DNA of 64,000 nt from Schaalia dentiphila ATCC 17982 (GTDB lineage: Bacteria; Actinomycetota; Actinomycetes; Actinomycetales; Actinomycetaceae): NCBI RefSeq assembly GCF_000154225.1, contig NZ_DS264586.1, positions 216,527-280,526 on the forward strand. Direction: 5' to 3'. The first letter of the stretch is position 1. Each line of letters opens with the position of its first letter. Below, piece after piece: positions 17,167-26,373 of this stretch. The position numbers and the translations under genes are program-made. A model generated the notes under the pieces. It did not search any database and was not told the origin of the DNA. It saw only the letters and a program-made list of their open reading frames with translations.

Positions 17167-18506
17167 GCGTTACCGTTCCCTTCGCCGGTCGCCTCCGTCG
17201 CGGATGAGGCCTGGGCCTCCTCAGCGCTGCTCGGTGCGGTCACGCTATCCTGCGCGGGGGCCCGCTCGGCCTGGCGCGGGGCGCCGAGCTTGTTGCGCGT
17301 GCGCGACGACAGGTAGAGGAAGGGGCCCTCGAGGAAGCCCTTGATCTCGGACTTGGTCAGCGAGCCGGGCACGTCCTCGTCGGTACCGGCGACGCGAGCG
17401 CCACCGGGCTTGACGCGATTGAGGACGCCAGGCACACGAGTCGCCAGCGTACCGAGTACGGAGGGCTTGGCGATGATCGCCTTCGTCAGGAGCGCCGCCA
17501 TACCCGAGCCATTGCCGCGGATCTGCTTATCCAGGCCGGCCTCGTCGACGCGGTGACGGTGGTGCACGAGAGCGTCGGGCGTGTGGATGATGACGTCGCC
17601 CGTGGCCAGGATCCGCGCGAACATGTCAAGGTCCTCACCGCCGCGCGTCGAGGTGCCGGCGCCCAGCGCCGGATCGAAGGGGCCGACCTCCATGAGGACG
17701 TCGCGACGCATGGCCATGCACACGCCTGCGCCCACCCGGGCCGTCGTGATCGGGAACAGCGGGCCGCCGTCACCCTTTTCACCCAGGACCTCCAGGCCCT
17801 CGGGGATATCACCGACGCACCACACGCGCGGGGACATGTCCTTGGGGAAGCCGCCGCGCGACTCGAACCACCGCTGGGGCGCGTAGCGCTGCTCCAGGGG
17901 CAGCGCGATACCTGTCGTCGCAGCCACGTACGGCGAGGCCGTGAACGGGTCGATCATGGCGGTCAGCCAGTGCGGGTCGACGATCGCGTCGTCGTCCGTG
18001 AAGACAATGACTTCGCCGCGAGCAGCCAGTACGCCGCGGTTGCGGGCGCGAGACAGGCCGGGACGAGACGCAGAGACGATGCTCAGGCGCGTATCGTCGA
18101 TGCCCGCGAGCTTCTCGCGCGTCAGGCCCGTGTGTGGCGCGTTATCCACCACGACGAGCGTGAAACGCTGGTGATCCTGCGCGAGGATGGCGCACACCGC
18201 GTCTTCGAGCATGTCGCACGAGCCGACCGTGCACATGACGACGGTCGCGTCCACGTCGGCGCCAGCGCCCTCTTCCCAGCCGCGCGCAGGGGCCGGTTCG
18301 ACCTCGAGCACACGCGGATCGGTCTCCGGATGGTCCGTGCCCTCGATGTCGACGAACGCCGAGTTACGGCCGTTGTCGCGCACGAGCACGAGCGCTCGCG
18401 GATCCGATGGGTCGCCCGAAATCAGCTGGGAGACGCGCGCAGTGCGGTCAACGTGCCAGATGGAGGCGGCCTTGTGGTCGGCTGCGGTGGTCTCCTCGGC
18501 ACTCAT
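17163..18506 (-). CDS. family 2 glycosyltransferase
   Basis: The 447-residue protein has a GT-A fold: VVMCTVGSCDMLEDAVCAIL at the start of the domain, VVVDNAP, GLSRARNRGV, the metal-binding FTDDDAIVD and a late RGGEDLDMFAR. About 80 N-terminal residues and a C-terminal tail after EGPFLYLSSRTRNKLG lie outside the domain. No membrane segment is obvious, so it should act at the inner membrane face on lipid-linked sugars. Four-base overlaps link it to the Wzz-like gene upstream and the ligase gene downstream, so all are made from one message. The donor sugar cannot be told from the sequence. Confidence 0.88.
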   Translation of the reverse strand: MSAEETTAADHKAASIWHVDRTARVSQLISGDPSDPRALVLVRDNGRNSAFVDIEGTDHPETDPRVLEVEPAPARGWEEGAGADVDATVVMCTVGSCDMLEDAVCAILAQDHQRFTLVVVDNAPHTGLTREKLAGIDDTRLSIVSASRPGLSRARNRGVLAARGEVIVFTDDDAIVDPHWLTAMIDPFTASPYVAATTGIALPLEQRYAPQRWFESRGGFPKDMSPRVWCVGDIPEGLEVLGEKGDGGPLFPITTARVGAGVCMAMRRDVLMEVGPFDPALGAGTSTRGGEDLDMFARILATGDVIIHTPDALVHHRHRVDEAGLDKQIRGNGSGMAALLTKAIIAKPSVLGTLATRVPGVLNRVKPGGARVAGTDEDVPGSLTKSEIKGFLEGPFLYLSSRTRNKLGAPRQAERAPAQDSVTAPSSAEEAQASSATEATGEGNGNA

Positions 18507-19795
18507 TTCTTGCCCTTCTCCGAGGAAGTCTCTTCCGTGGCTTCTTCCTCAGCCTCGGGTTCGATGACCTCAGCCGACTGAGCGGGAGTAGTCGGAGCGG
18601 AGGCGGGCGCGGCCACCTGGTCACCCAGGTAAATCAAGCCGTTCACCTCGCGGTTGATGATCGCCAGCTCATCGAGGAGGGCGTGCAGCGCCTTCAGGTC
18701 GTGGCCCTTGCGCACGGCGACGAGGACGTGGCGCGAGGGGCGCACCTCGTCGAGGAGGGAGGCAAGGGGCTGGTTGATGTCGATGAGGCGCGGCGCGGGC
18801 ACGCGGGTCTCGGCCAGCGAGGCGGACAGGACGCGGTGCAGGTCGCGGGCCTGCGGATCGGACGCATCGACGATCAGGTCAACCCAGTGATCGCGGTCGA
18901 TCGCCATCGCGAGCATGCGGGTGGGGGCGAGCCACGGCTCGGGGGCGCCCTCCTCGGCACTCCACACGGGCAGCGCCGTCAGGTCGGCAAGCTGCGTGGG
19001 CGAGGCCAGGGAGCGCGAGCGGGTCTCACGGATGAGGACCAGGACCAGGCCGGCGAAGAGGCCGACCACGGTCGTGATGAGAATCAGGCGGAATTTCGAG
19101 GGCGAGACCTCGTCGCTCGAGGCCGCGGCCGGGGTGATGACGCGGCCAGCGGTGGCGTGGTAGGGGGCGAGCTGCTCGGCATCCTTCGCGAGCTTGGTCA
19201 GCTCGGTGCGGATCTCGGCGGCGCGCGGGTTGTCCTTCGTGTTGCCGTCCTCGTCGGTCAGGGGCTGGAGGGAGGCGAGCTCGGTCTCGAGGGCCTCGAT
19301 CTGCTCGTTGATGCCGGCTGCCATCTCGTCGGCGCGCTGCTCGACGAGGGCGGTGCGCTCAGTCAGGTAGGCGTTGGCGATCGCGTCGGCGGCATCGACG
19401 GCCTGCTGGCGCGTGGGAGCCACGTACTCGATCTTGACGATCGTGCCGTTCGTGTCGCCCGACACCTCCATGTTGGAACGAAGCTCCTCGGCAGTGACAC
19501 CATTGCCAAGGCGCGCAGCCACGACATCGAGGACGGCGGCGGACTTCGCAATGCCCTGCTCGGTCACCATGTCCGTCGTGTTCGACAGGGAGGCGCGCAC
19601 GGCGGGAGCCGGGGTGATCGACGGAGACGTCACGGTCATCGACACGGTCGCCGAGTGCGACGCGGGGACACCAAAGGCGGCTGCGACACCTACGACCAGG
19701 CCGGCCACGGTCCCCGCAACGATCGAGGTCCAGCGGCGTGCCAGCGCGTGACGAAGGATCTGCTGGCCGCCCGTGGGCGGAGGGGTCAGGATCAT
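18503..19795 (-). CDS. Wzz-like chain-length / capsule co-polymerase
   Basis: The 430-residue protein has the polysaccharide co-polymerase plan: an N-terminal membrane segment (SIVAGTVAGLVVGVAAAFG), a periplasm-equivalent region with a predicted coiled coil (EQRADEMAAGINEQIEALET), a second membrane segment (LILITTVVGLFAGLVLVLI) and a cytoplasmic domain. The cytoplasmic part resembles a degenerate BY-kinase fold without a Walker A loop, so it should not bind ATP. The acidic tail (EAEEEATEETSSEKGKK) is unusual. The ATG at 19795 overlaps the preceding stop as ATGA and has AAGGAG eight bases upstream, which decides the start. Confidence 0.78.
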   Translation of the reverse strand: MILTPPPTGGQQILRHALARRWTSIVAGTVAGLVVGVAAAFGVPASHSATVSMTVTSPSITPAPAVRASLSNTTDMVTEQGIAKSAAVLDVVAARLGNGVTAEELRSNMEVSGDTNGTIVKIEYVAPTRQQAVDAADAIANAYLTERTALVEQRADEMAAGINEQIEALETELASLQPLTDEDGNTKDNPRAAEIRTELTKLAKDAEQLAPYHATAGRVITPAAASSDEVSPSKFRLILITTVVGLFAGLVLVLIRETRSRSLASPTQLADLTALPVWSAEEGAPEPWLAPTRMLAMAIDRDHWVDLIVDASDPQARDLHRVLSASLAETRVPAPRLIDINQPLASLLDEVRPSRHVLVAVRKGHDLKALHALLDELAIINREVNGLIYLGDQVAAPASAPTTPAQSAEVIEPEAEEEATEETSSEKGKK

Positions 19796-20700
19796 GACTG
19801 TTCTCCTTGGAGGTGAGAGCGCACCCACGCGGCGCGCGCATTGAGCCGGCGCTCGAGAGCGCGGCGAGACGATGCGGGTCGAGACGCGACCCCCTGAGTG
19901 TAGACCTGAACGAAGCGGTCGAGCTCACGCTCGGCCTCGTCGCGAGGAAGCGAAACGAGCGAGACCAGGCGCGGCAGCTCCTGGCCCGTCAGAGACACCG
20001 AAAGGTCAGCGAAGGCCTGCGCCTGCTCGGGATTCTTCCACGAATCCGAGCGCCACGAGGCGTTTCCGGTGACCTGTCCCGGGTGGATGCGGTACAGCAG
20101 ACCCCAGGGCGCGATGCGGCGGATTCGACCGCCCGCGGACGCCACGCGCATCCACAGGTCGTAGTCCTCGGCGGGAACGCTACGGTAGCCGCCGACGCGG
20201 TCCATGATCTCGCGGGTGGCGAGCATGGTCGGGTGGCACACGGGGTTGGTGAGCAGCAGGTGCCAGCCCATGTCCTCGGGCGTGATCTCGTAGGGCATAC
20301 GGAGCACCGGGCGGGAACCGCGCAGCTCAATCATCTGCGTGAAGACCATGTCGTCGCCGCGCTCGATGGCGCGCATCGTGCGCTTGAAGCGGCCCTTGAG
20401 GGACACGTCGTCGGCGTCCATACGACCCACGAGGCGCGAGTCGGTGCGCTCCATGAGCTGAGTGAGAACACGAGAGACACCGCCCTCGCCCGGGGTGATG
20501 TCCTCAATGCGCAGGCGAGGATCGACCACTCCCCCACGCGACGCGCCACGGATCGCCTCGCCGACAGTCGAATCAGACGACGAGTCGTTGCCGACGACCA
20601 GCTCGGCGTCGCGCGGCATGGCCGCCAGCGTCGAGGCCACGGCGCGCGTGATCGTGCCCGCCGCGTTACGCGCAGGCAGCAGGACGGACAGCTCAGGCAC
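19792..20700 (-). CDS. family 2 glycosyltransferase
   Basis: The roughly 302-residue protein starts directly in the GT2 fold: PELSVLLPARNAAGTI, then VVGNDSSSDST, the DxD-like GRMDADDVS and the late acceptor-site motif PAEDYDLWMRVASAG. I placed the start at the GTG at 20700, which has AGGGGGAG four bases upstream and overlaps the previous stop by eight bases; the longer frame would add an Arg/Pro-rich stretch translated from the overlapping gene. It is the third gene of the six-gene operon. Substrate unknown. Confidence 0.86.
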   Translation of the reverse strand: MPELSVLLPARNAAGTITRAVASTLAAMPRDAELVVGNDSSSDSTVGEAIRGASRGGVVDPRLRIEDITPGEGGVSRVLTQLMERTDSRLVGRMDADDVSLKGRFKRTMRAIERGDDMVFTQMIELRGSRPVLRMPYEITPEDMGWHLLLTNPVCHPTMLATREIMDRVGGYRSVPAEDYDLWMRVASAGGRIRRIAPWGLLYRIHPGQVTGNASWRSDSWKNPEQAQAFADLSVSLTGQELPRLVSLVSLPRDEAERELDRFVQVYTQGVASRPASSRRALERRLNARAAWVRSHLQGEQS

Positions 20701-21499
20701 GGGGCTCCCCCTGCGTGGCGGCCTGCTTGGCGGCCTGCTTGGCGGCCTCCTTAGCGGCCGCGTCCAGGGCGCGCAGGTCGCGGAAACGACGGCGCAGCGA
20801 AATCGAGGAATGCGCAACCGCGATGACTGCGAGGAACGTGTAGAGCACCATGAAAGGCACGCCGAAGCCCCACAGCACGAAGGACCAGCACAGCACTCCC
20901 GGGTCGGTGGGCAGCAGCACGAAGGAACGCAGGTTCCCGCCGCGCGTCTGCTTACGGCCCGCCGCGCGCACGAACTGCTCGGCGAGGATCTGGCTCATGA
21001 ACTGGCCCGACGTCACCCATCCGTAAACGAGCGCGACGACGGCCAGCCACCACGACTCAGGGCGGTAGATCATAACCGCAGCGGCGGTACAGAAGTGGAT
21101 CGCCGGAGAGCGGAACGCGTCGGCGACGTGGTCCACCCACTCGCCCGTCTTCGACGAAGCGCCCGTGACGCGCGAGACCTGGCCGTCCGCGGAGTCGAAC
21201 ATGAAGCCAACCGCGAGGGCCGTGCCCACGATGAGGCCCGTCCACCACGTGGGTTCGAGCGTGACGAGGACGATGAGGCCCAGCGTCGAGAAGCACACGG
21301 AAACGAAACTGACGAAGTTCGGCGTCCAGCCGAAGGCCGCGCAGGCGGCGGCCACGACGCGCGCAGCGCCGCGGTTCACCCAGCGCATGTACGCGGGAAC
21401 ACCCGCGCCCGGCTTCTGCGCGGCAGCCAGCGCGGAGCGGTAAGCACTAAAGCGAGTCCCCCACGAGGAACCCGGCTCAAGCACGACGGGCAGGCTCAC
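20693..21499 (-). CDS. CDP-alcohol phosphotransferase
   Basis: The 268-residue membrane protein has the CDP-alcohol phosphatidyltransferase signature in the form FDSADGQVSR followed by GEWVDHVAD, that is D-x2-D-G-x2-S-R-x8-G-x3-D-x3-D with all catalytic Asp residues present and Ser where Ala is usual. About six membrane segments follow. Such enzymes move a phospho-alcohol from CDP onto an acceptor. Because the gene upstream encodes a matching cytidylyltransferase, the pair probably makes and uses one activated alcohol to decorate or build the polymer. The C-terminus ends in KEAAKQAAKQAATQ, encoded by a small internal repeat. Confidence 0.85.
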   Translation of the reverse strand: MSLPVVLEPGSSWGTRFSAYRSALAAAQKPGAGVPAYMRWVNRGAARVVAAACAAFGWTPNFVSFVSVCFSTLGLIVLVTLEPTWWTGLIVGTALAVGFMFDSADGQVSRVTGASSKTGEWVDHVADAFRSPAIHFCTAAAVMIYRPESWWLAVVALVYGWVTSGQFMSQILAEQFVRAAGRKQTRGGNLRSFVLLPTDPGVLCWSFVLWGFGVPFMVLYTFLAVIAVAHSSISLRRRFRDLRALDAAAKEAAKQAAKQAATQGEPRA

Positions 21500-21993
21500 T
21501 GCGCTTCCCCTTCCGCCGCCTGGTCGCTGTGCTTCGCCGGGGCCTCGTCAGAGAAGTCCTCGGGCGCAATGAAACGGCGCAGCTTCGTCGACGACGTCGA
21601 CGGCGTGTACGGGAGGTAGACGACGCGCGCGCCGACCTCAGCCATCTCGGCCTCGAGCGCGGCGCCCTTCGGAGTGTCCTTCCAGTCGTCACCCTTGAAG
21701 AGGACGTCGAAAGGTTGGAGACGCCACGCGAGGCGCTTGTCCTGGTCCAGGTCGACGACAACCGCATCCACAAAACGCAGCGACGACACGAGGTCGCAGC
21801 GCTCCTTGAGCGGAATGACGGGGGCGCGGCCCTTCATGCGGATGAGGGCCTCGTCCGAGGTCACGCCGACGACGAGGCGATCGCAGCGCTCACGCGCGGC
21901 GCGCAGGATATTGAGGTGTCCCTGGTGGAACATGTCAAAACCCCCGGGCACGTAGCCGGTGATGGGGGTGCGTTGCTGAGTCGTTTCGTCCAC
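21496..21993 (-). CDS. glycerol-3-phosphate cytidylyltransferase-like nucleotidyltransferase
   Basis: The 165-residue protein has the family nucleotide-binding motif HQGH in GGFDMFHQGHLNIL, the middle LFKGDDWKDTPKG and the late TPSTSSTKLRRF, which corresponds to the RTxGISTT signature of TagD-type enzymes. It would activate a phospho-alcohol with CTP to give the CDP-alcohol used by the next gene product. It is the first gene of the operon, and the ATGA overlap with the next gene indicates coupled translation. The substrate could be glycerol, ribitol or another polyol phosphate. The last 20 residues form a charged tail. Confidence 0.85.
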   Translation of the reverse strand: MDETTQQRTPITGYVPGGFDMFHQGHLNILRAARERCDRLVVGVTSDEALIRMKGRAPVIPLKERCDLVSSLRFVDAVVVDLDQDKRLAWRLQPFDVLFKGDDWKDTPKGAALEAEMAEVGARVVYLPYTPSTSSTKLRRFIAPEDFSDEAPAKHSDQAAEGEAQ

Positions 21994-22230
21994 GTAACAA
22001 GTGTGCCATTTATCAGGCGGTCAATGCGACACTTACCCACTAAATGCCCGAAAGATCACGTCTGAACCTTGCCCACCAAGTGACAAGACGGTCCGCGCAA
22101 GCGCGTCATATCGCGTAAATGTGACCGCATGGCCGCACACACCCTTGTTAGAGGTTGCGACACGCCAGCCGGGCGTCACGAGGCCAACGCGCCGGTCGGG
22201 CGGTCAGGCTCAGTGTGCGCGCGGACCGCG

Positions 22231-22242
22231 CCCCGGCCTCGT
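22231..22242 (+). repeat. copy of the 12-mer CCCCGGCCTCGT
   Basis: Exact copy just beyond the stop of purU, in the gap between purU and the polysaccharide operon. It is followed by TGACTCCCTCGGGAGGGCGTCA, a short stem that runs into the purU stop. Confidence 0.85.
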
Positions 22243-22263
22243 CTTGACTCCCTCGGGAGGGCG

Positions 22264-23118
22264 TCAGCGCGAGAAGACGACCGTTCGGTTGCCATTCATG
22301 AGGACGCGACGCTCCGCGTGGAAGCGGACGGCCTGGGCGAGGACGCGGCGCTCCACGTCCTGGCCGAGGGCCACCATGTCCGGCGTCGAGTCGGCGTGGG
22401 AGACGCGGGTGACGTCCTGCTCGATGATCGGACCCTCATCGAGGTCGGCGGTCACGTAATGAGCGGTCGCGCCGATGAGCTTCACACCGCGCTCGTGGGC
22501 CTGCGCGTATGGGCGCGCACCCTTGAAGGAGGGCAGGAAGGAGTGGTGAATGTTGATGACGCGGCCCTGCATGGCGCGGCAGACCTCGTCGGAGAGGATC
22601 TGCATGTAGCGCGCCAGGACGACGAGCTCAACGTTTTCGGTGGCGATCAGGTCGAGGAGCTGGCGCTCCGCCTGGGCCTTCGTGTCCTTCGTGACGGGGA
22701 TATTGAGGAAGGGGACGCCATAGAACTGGGCAACGGGCGCCAGGTCCGGGTGATTGCCAACGACCGCGATGACGTCGATAGGCATGCCCTGCGTCTGCTG
22801 GCGGTACAGCAGGTCAGTGAGGCAGTGGCCCTCGCGGGAGACCATGATGATGGTGCGCAGCTTGCGGCCCAGGTCGTCGACGCGGTAGGTGGCGGCGAAT
22901 TCCTCGGCGACGCGAGCCAGGCCCTCATCGATGGGCGCGCGCCCCTTCGGGGAGTCGACCTCGACGCGCATGAAGAAGGTACCCGTGTCGGAGTCGCCGA
23001 ACTGCTGGGACTGGATGACGTTGCCCCCGGACCCACCAATCACGCCGGTCACGGCGTGCACGATACCGGGGCGGTCCGGGCAGGACAGGGTCACAACAAG
23101 CTGCGCGTTTTCAGTCAT
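22264..23118 (-). CDS. purU: formyltetrahydrofolate deformylase
   Basis: PurU hydrolyses 10-formyl-THF to formate and THF, balancing one-carbon pools. The 284-residue product has an N-terminal ACT domain (LVVTLSCPDRPGIVHAVTG) and a C-terminal formyltransferase-like domain with the catalytic Asn-His-Asp set in INIHHSFLPSFKGA and GATAHYVTADLDEGPII. I chose the ATG at 23118, where the ACT domain begins; the longer frame adds 48 residues of low-complexity sequence. A TAGACT -10 box ends seven bases before this ATG and no Shine-Dalgarno is present, so the message is probably leaderless. It complements the ZTP-controlled glyA-folD operon. Confidence 0.93.
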   Translation of the reverse strand: MTENAQLVVTLSCPDRPGIVHAVTGVIGGSGGNVIQSQQFGDSDTGTFFMRVEVDSPKGRAPIDEGLARVAEEFAATYRVDDLGRKLRTIIMVSREGHCLTDLLYRQQTQGMPIDVIAVVGNHPDLAPVAQFYGVPFLNIPVTKDTKAQAERQLLDLIATENVELVVLARYMQILSDEVCRAMQGRVINIHHSFLPSFKGARPYAQAHERGVKLIGATAHYVTADLDEGPIIEQDVTRVSHADSTPDMVALGQDVERRVLAQAVRFHAERRVLMNGNRTVVFSR

Positions 23119-23125
23119 GGGAGCC

Positions 23126-23131
23126 AGTCTA
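23126..23131 (-). promoter_or_regulatory. -10 box placing purU as leaderless
   Basis: TAGACT on the minus strand, seven bases before the purU ATG and preceded by GGC. A 12-mer ACGAGGCCGGGG lies at 23151-23162, about where a -35 element would be. Confidence 0.55.
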
Positions 23132-23150
23132 GCCAGGTTCATACCCACGA

Positions 23151-23162
23151 ACGAGGCCGGGG
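23151..23162 (-). repeat. copy of the 12-mer CCCCGGCCTCGT
   Basis: Exact copy in minus orientation directly upstream of the purU -10 box. Confidence 0.85.
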
Positions 23163-23468
23163 CACCGTTTGCGGGAGACGCCACGGACGGGCGGGTACAG
23201 CGTTGCTGCTGCGAGCATTGCAGCCACAGTCGGAGAGCTGTGTCCCTATGACCTCGCGACACATCCGGTGATGCGGCGCTTAACGCGCACCATCTTCACT
23301 CGTCGATCGCATCTGTGTCACGAGGGAGATGAGTGATGCCCCTTTAGGAATCACTGGGCGTCACACCCACCGACTGGCTCCACCTGTGCCACGCCACCAA
23401 AGACTCTGTGCGTGTCACCGCACACACTCTGGATCACCCCGATGATTGAGGGCCTTATCCCCTCTTCG

Positions 23469-23528
23469 CGCACGTTAACCCCTTGATACGCACACTAACC
23501 CCTTGATGCGCACGCTAACCCTTTAGGT
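23469..23528. repeat. three-unit 20-bp tandem repeat
   Basis: CGCACGTTAACCCCTTGATA, CGCACACTAACCCCTTGATG and CGCACGCTAACCCTTTAGGT follow each other head to tail with a 20-base period; the third diverges at its end. They lie 110 bases before the acetyltransferase gene. Confidence 0.85.
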
Positions 23529-23626
23529 GACAGCCTGGGCGCGCTGCCACCACTACTACCAATCGGGTTACCACTCCGCCCATAGGGCCCAGGCCACCAC
23601 CTATCGGAGGGGCCACGAACACCTCC

Positions 23627-23632
23627 TATCAT
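23627..23632 (+). promoter_or_regulatory. -10 box placing the acetyltransferase gene as leaderless
   Basis: TATCAT ends six bases before the ATG at 23639. The TGGGGG between could weakly resemble a ribosome site but is too close to the start codon. Confidence 0.5.
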
Positions 23633-23638
23633 TGGGGG

Positions 23639-24145
23639 ATGCAGATTCGACTCGCGTCCCGCTCAGACATCGCCTTCATCGAAGGTGCCTATGAGCACGC
23701 TCGCGCGTTCATGCGGGAGAATGGGAACGCAACCCAGTGGCCTGACTGCTACCCAGGGCGGATCGATGCGGAGGCAGACATCGCGAGCGAGCACTGTTTC
23801 CTCATCACCGACGAGGATGGACCTCTCGCCGTCTTCACCTTCACGCCAGGTCCGGACGAGACGTACGCCGAGATTGACGGCGCGTGGCGTTCTGATGCCG
23901 ATTATCACGTGATTCACCGTGTGGCGGCGGTGCGCGGACGCGGTGTTGCTCGGACGATCTTCAGCTTCGCAGCTGAGCACGCTGACTACCTGCGTTGCGA
24001 CACCCACAAGGACAACGCTCCGATGCGGCGCGCGCTCGAGTCCTTCGGATTCCGCGAGTGCGGCACGATCACTGTCGCCAACGGTACGCAGCGCGTTGCC
24101 TATGACTGGATCAAGGACAGCTCTACCGGCGCAGCAGCCAACTAG
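23639..24145 (+). CDS. GNAT-family N-acetyltransferase
   Basis: The 168-residue protein has the GNAT fold order: an N-terminal QIRLASRSDIAFIEGAYE, beta strands around LAVFTFTPGPDETYAEI, a VIHRVAAV strand followed by the acetyl-CoA pyrophosphate loop RGRGVART, and a C-terminal DNAPMRRALESFGFRECG. It would transfer an acyl group from CoA to an amine; the N-terminal layout (helix pair, long loop before the substrate strand) resembles many uncharacterised actinobacterial members. The substrate is unknown. It stands alone between two gene-poor stretches. Confidence 0.85.
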   Translation: MQIRLASRSDIAFIEGAYEHARAFMRENGNATQWPDCYPGRIDAEADIASEHCFLITDEDGPLAVFTFTPGPDETYAEIDGAWRSDADYHVIHRVAAVRGRGVARTIFSFAAEHADYLRCDTHKDNAPMRRALESFGFRECGTITVANGTQRVAYDWIKDSSTGAAAN

Positions 24146-24178
24146 TTCCACCTCCTCGACCACACTGAGCTACCGAAC

Positions 24179-24292
24179 AATGTCGCACGTAATTCCTATA
24201 CACCACAAATTTGCAATACCCCAGAAAGCGCGGAATTTCAACGTTCTGATTTCAAATTCTGAAGGACTCTGAATAGAATTACGTGCGAAATT
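24179..24292. repeat. 114-bp element with terminal inverted repeats
   Basis: AATGTCGCACGTAATTC at 24179-24195 and GAATTACGTGCGAAATT at 24276-24292 are inverted copies matching at 16 of 17 positions. The interior is AT-rich and has no coding frame. The size and ends resemble a miniature inverted-repeat element; a pair of operator sites is the alternative. No clear target duplication is seen. Confidence 0.55.
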
Positions 24293-24300
24293 TTGAGAGC

Positions 24301-24362
24301 TGCACCCGTTATGGAGCATTACACCCGATCAGTGGGCATTACACCCGATCAGAACGGGTGCA
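24301..24362. repeat. direct repeats enclosed by a 10-bp inverted repeat
   Basis: GCATTACACCCGATCAG occurs twice, at 24316-24332 and 24336-24352, with a 20-base period. TGCACCCGTT before them and AACGGGTGCA after them are perfect inverted copies, so the direct repeats would lie in the loop of a hairpin. Confidence 0.75.
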
Positions 24363-24731
24363 TCGTCACTGATGAGGTGCACGACCCGATCAGCAACAAG
24401 CTCTGTCGCGGAGGCGCGCCACTGGCAGCTTCAATACCGATGCGGGCACACCGCTCCCTACCATTTCACCGGCCCAAGATCGCCCACTTGAGCAACAACC
24501 GCCCATCCAATGCTGACTGATCGCCGAGCAACAATGACGGTGTACGTGTCGATCCACCAAAGTGCAGACCCATTGAGCAAAATCAGCCGAAAATCGGGGA
24601 ATTTTGGCGAATGGGACTGCGGTTTGGCGGGTGAACCCACCGGGCACCACTACACACGTGCCCTTCGCCCCACGCATCCCACCTCCGGTAACCAGAATGA
24701 CCACACTCAAGCTTGTTCCTCAGTGGGGTTA

Positions 24732-24789
24732 CACCAATTAGCGGAGTATTACACCAGCTCGGAGCTAGTGCAATACTCCCTAACTGGTG
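24732..24789. repeat. 58-bp imperfect palindrome
   Basis: CACCAATTAG, GGAGTATT and CAGCTC on the left pair with GAGCTAG, AATACTCC and CTAACTGGTG on the right, with three mismatches, one indel and a single-base loop at 24761. As RNA it would form a very long hairpin; as DNA it could extrude as a cruciform. Confidence 0.7.
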
Positions 24790-25115
24790 CAGGGCTGCCC
24801 GGCAGGGCTCGGCTGCAATCTCATTGGAGCAGCAATGGGGCAGGCCGCGCCGCGCGTGGGCTTGTTGCAAAGTGACATTGCAGTACTGAGCTCAGCATTC
24901 CACTAGGTAATAGGTAGTGCATTGCTGCTACATCTAATGAATTGCTCCATGATGCGCGTTGCCGCACGTCACCGAGGCGCCACGACCGCGCAACACTCGC
25001 GGACGAACCCCGCAACAACACCTCAGACCCCACAAAGACTACAACAACCCCGAACGCACACGGTCACACGCAGCCCCCGCGGCCACAACCCCCAACAACA
25101 CACCCCCATACATGC

Positions 25116-25151
25116 GGGCGCGCGCCCGGCCAATCAGCCGGGCGCGCGCCC
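25116..25151 (-). terminator. terminator hairpin after mdh
   Basis: GGGCGCGCGCCCGGC pairs perfectly over 15 bases around a CAATCA loop, 31 bases beyond the mdh stop. There is no T-run. Confidence 0.75.
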
Positions 25152-25181
25152 TTCCCACCAACCGCCGCGAGGGCGGTCGCC

Positions 25182-26258
<1,077 letters not shown>

Positions 26259-26361
26259 TCACAGTGGAACCCGGGCATCCAGTCCCAGGAGACTCCACCC
26301 CGACAGTGATCTACAACATATCCAATGTGTGGGGCGCTCTTCACCAGACTCGTCAAAGACG

Positions 26362-26367
26362 TACAGT
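26362..26367 (+). promoter_or_regulatory. -10 box placing the cation efflux gene as leaderless
   Basis: TACAGT ends six bases before the ATG at 26374. TTCACC at 26340-26345 is a possible -35 with a 16-base spacer. Confidence 0.5.
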
Positions 26368-26373
26368 AGGAAC

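Larger units (their letters stand above)
23132..23638. other. spacer without genes between purU and the acetyltransferase gene
   Basis: About 500 bases with no credible coding frame. It holds one copy of the 12-mer (23151-23162), a three-unit 20-base tandem repeat (23469-23528) and the acetyltransferase promoter. The rest has no recognisable structure. Confidence 0.6.
24146..25115. other. gene-poor, repeat-bearing stretch
   Basis: About 1 kb with no convincing gene, and AT-richer than its surroundings. It holds a 114-base element with 17-base terminal inverted repeats (24179-24292), a pair of direct repeats inside a 10-base inverted repeat (24301-24362) and a 58-base imperfect palindrome (24732-24789). 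TTACACC occurs in four of these segments. The open frames here are short, overlap each other and lack ribosome sites. Confidence 0.6.

Noticed and set aside
22243..22264. purU terminator
   Set aside because: TGAC-CCCTC/GAGGG-GTCA overlaps the stop codon, has a two-base loop and no T-run, so it is too weak to list.
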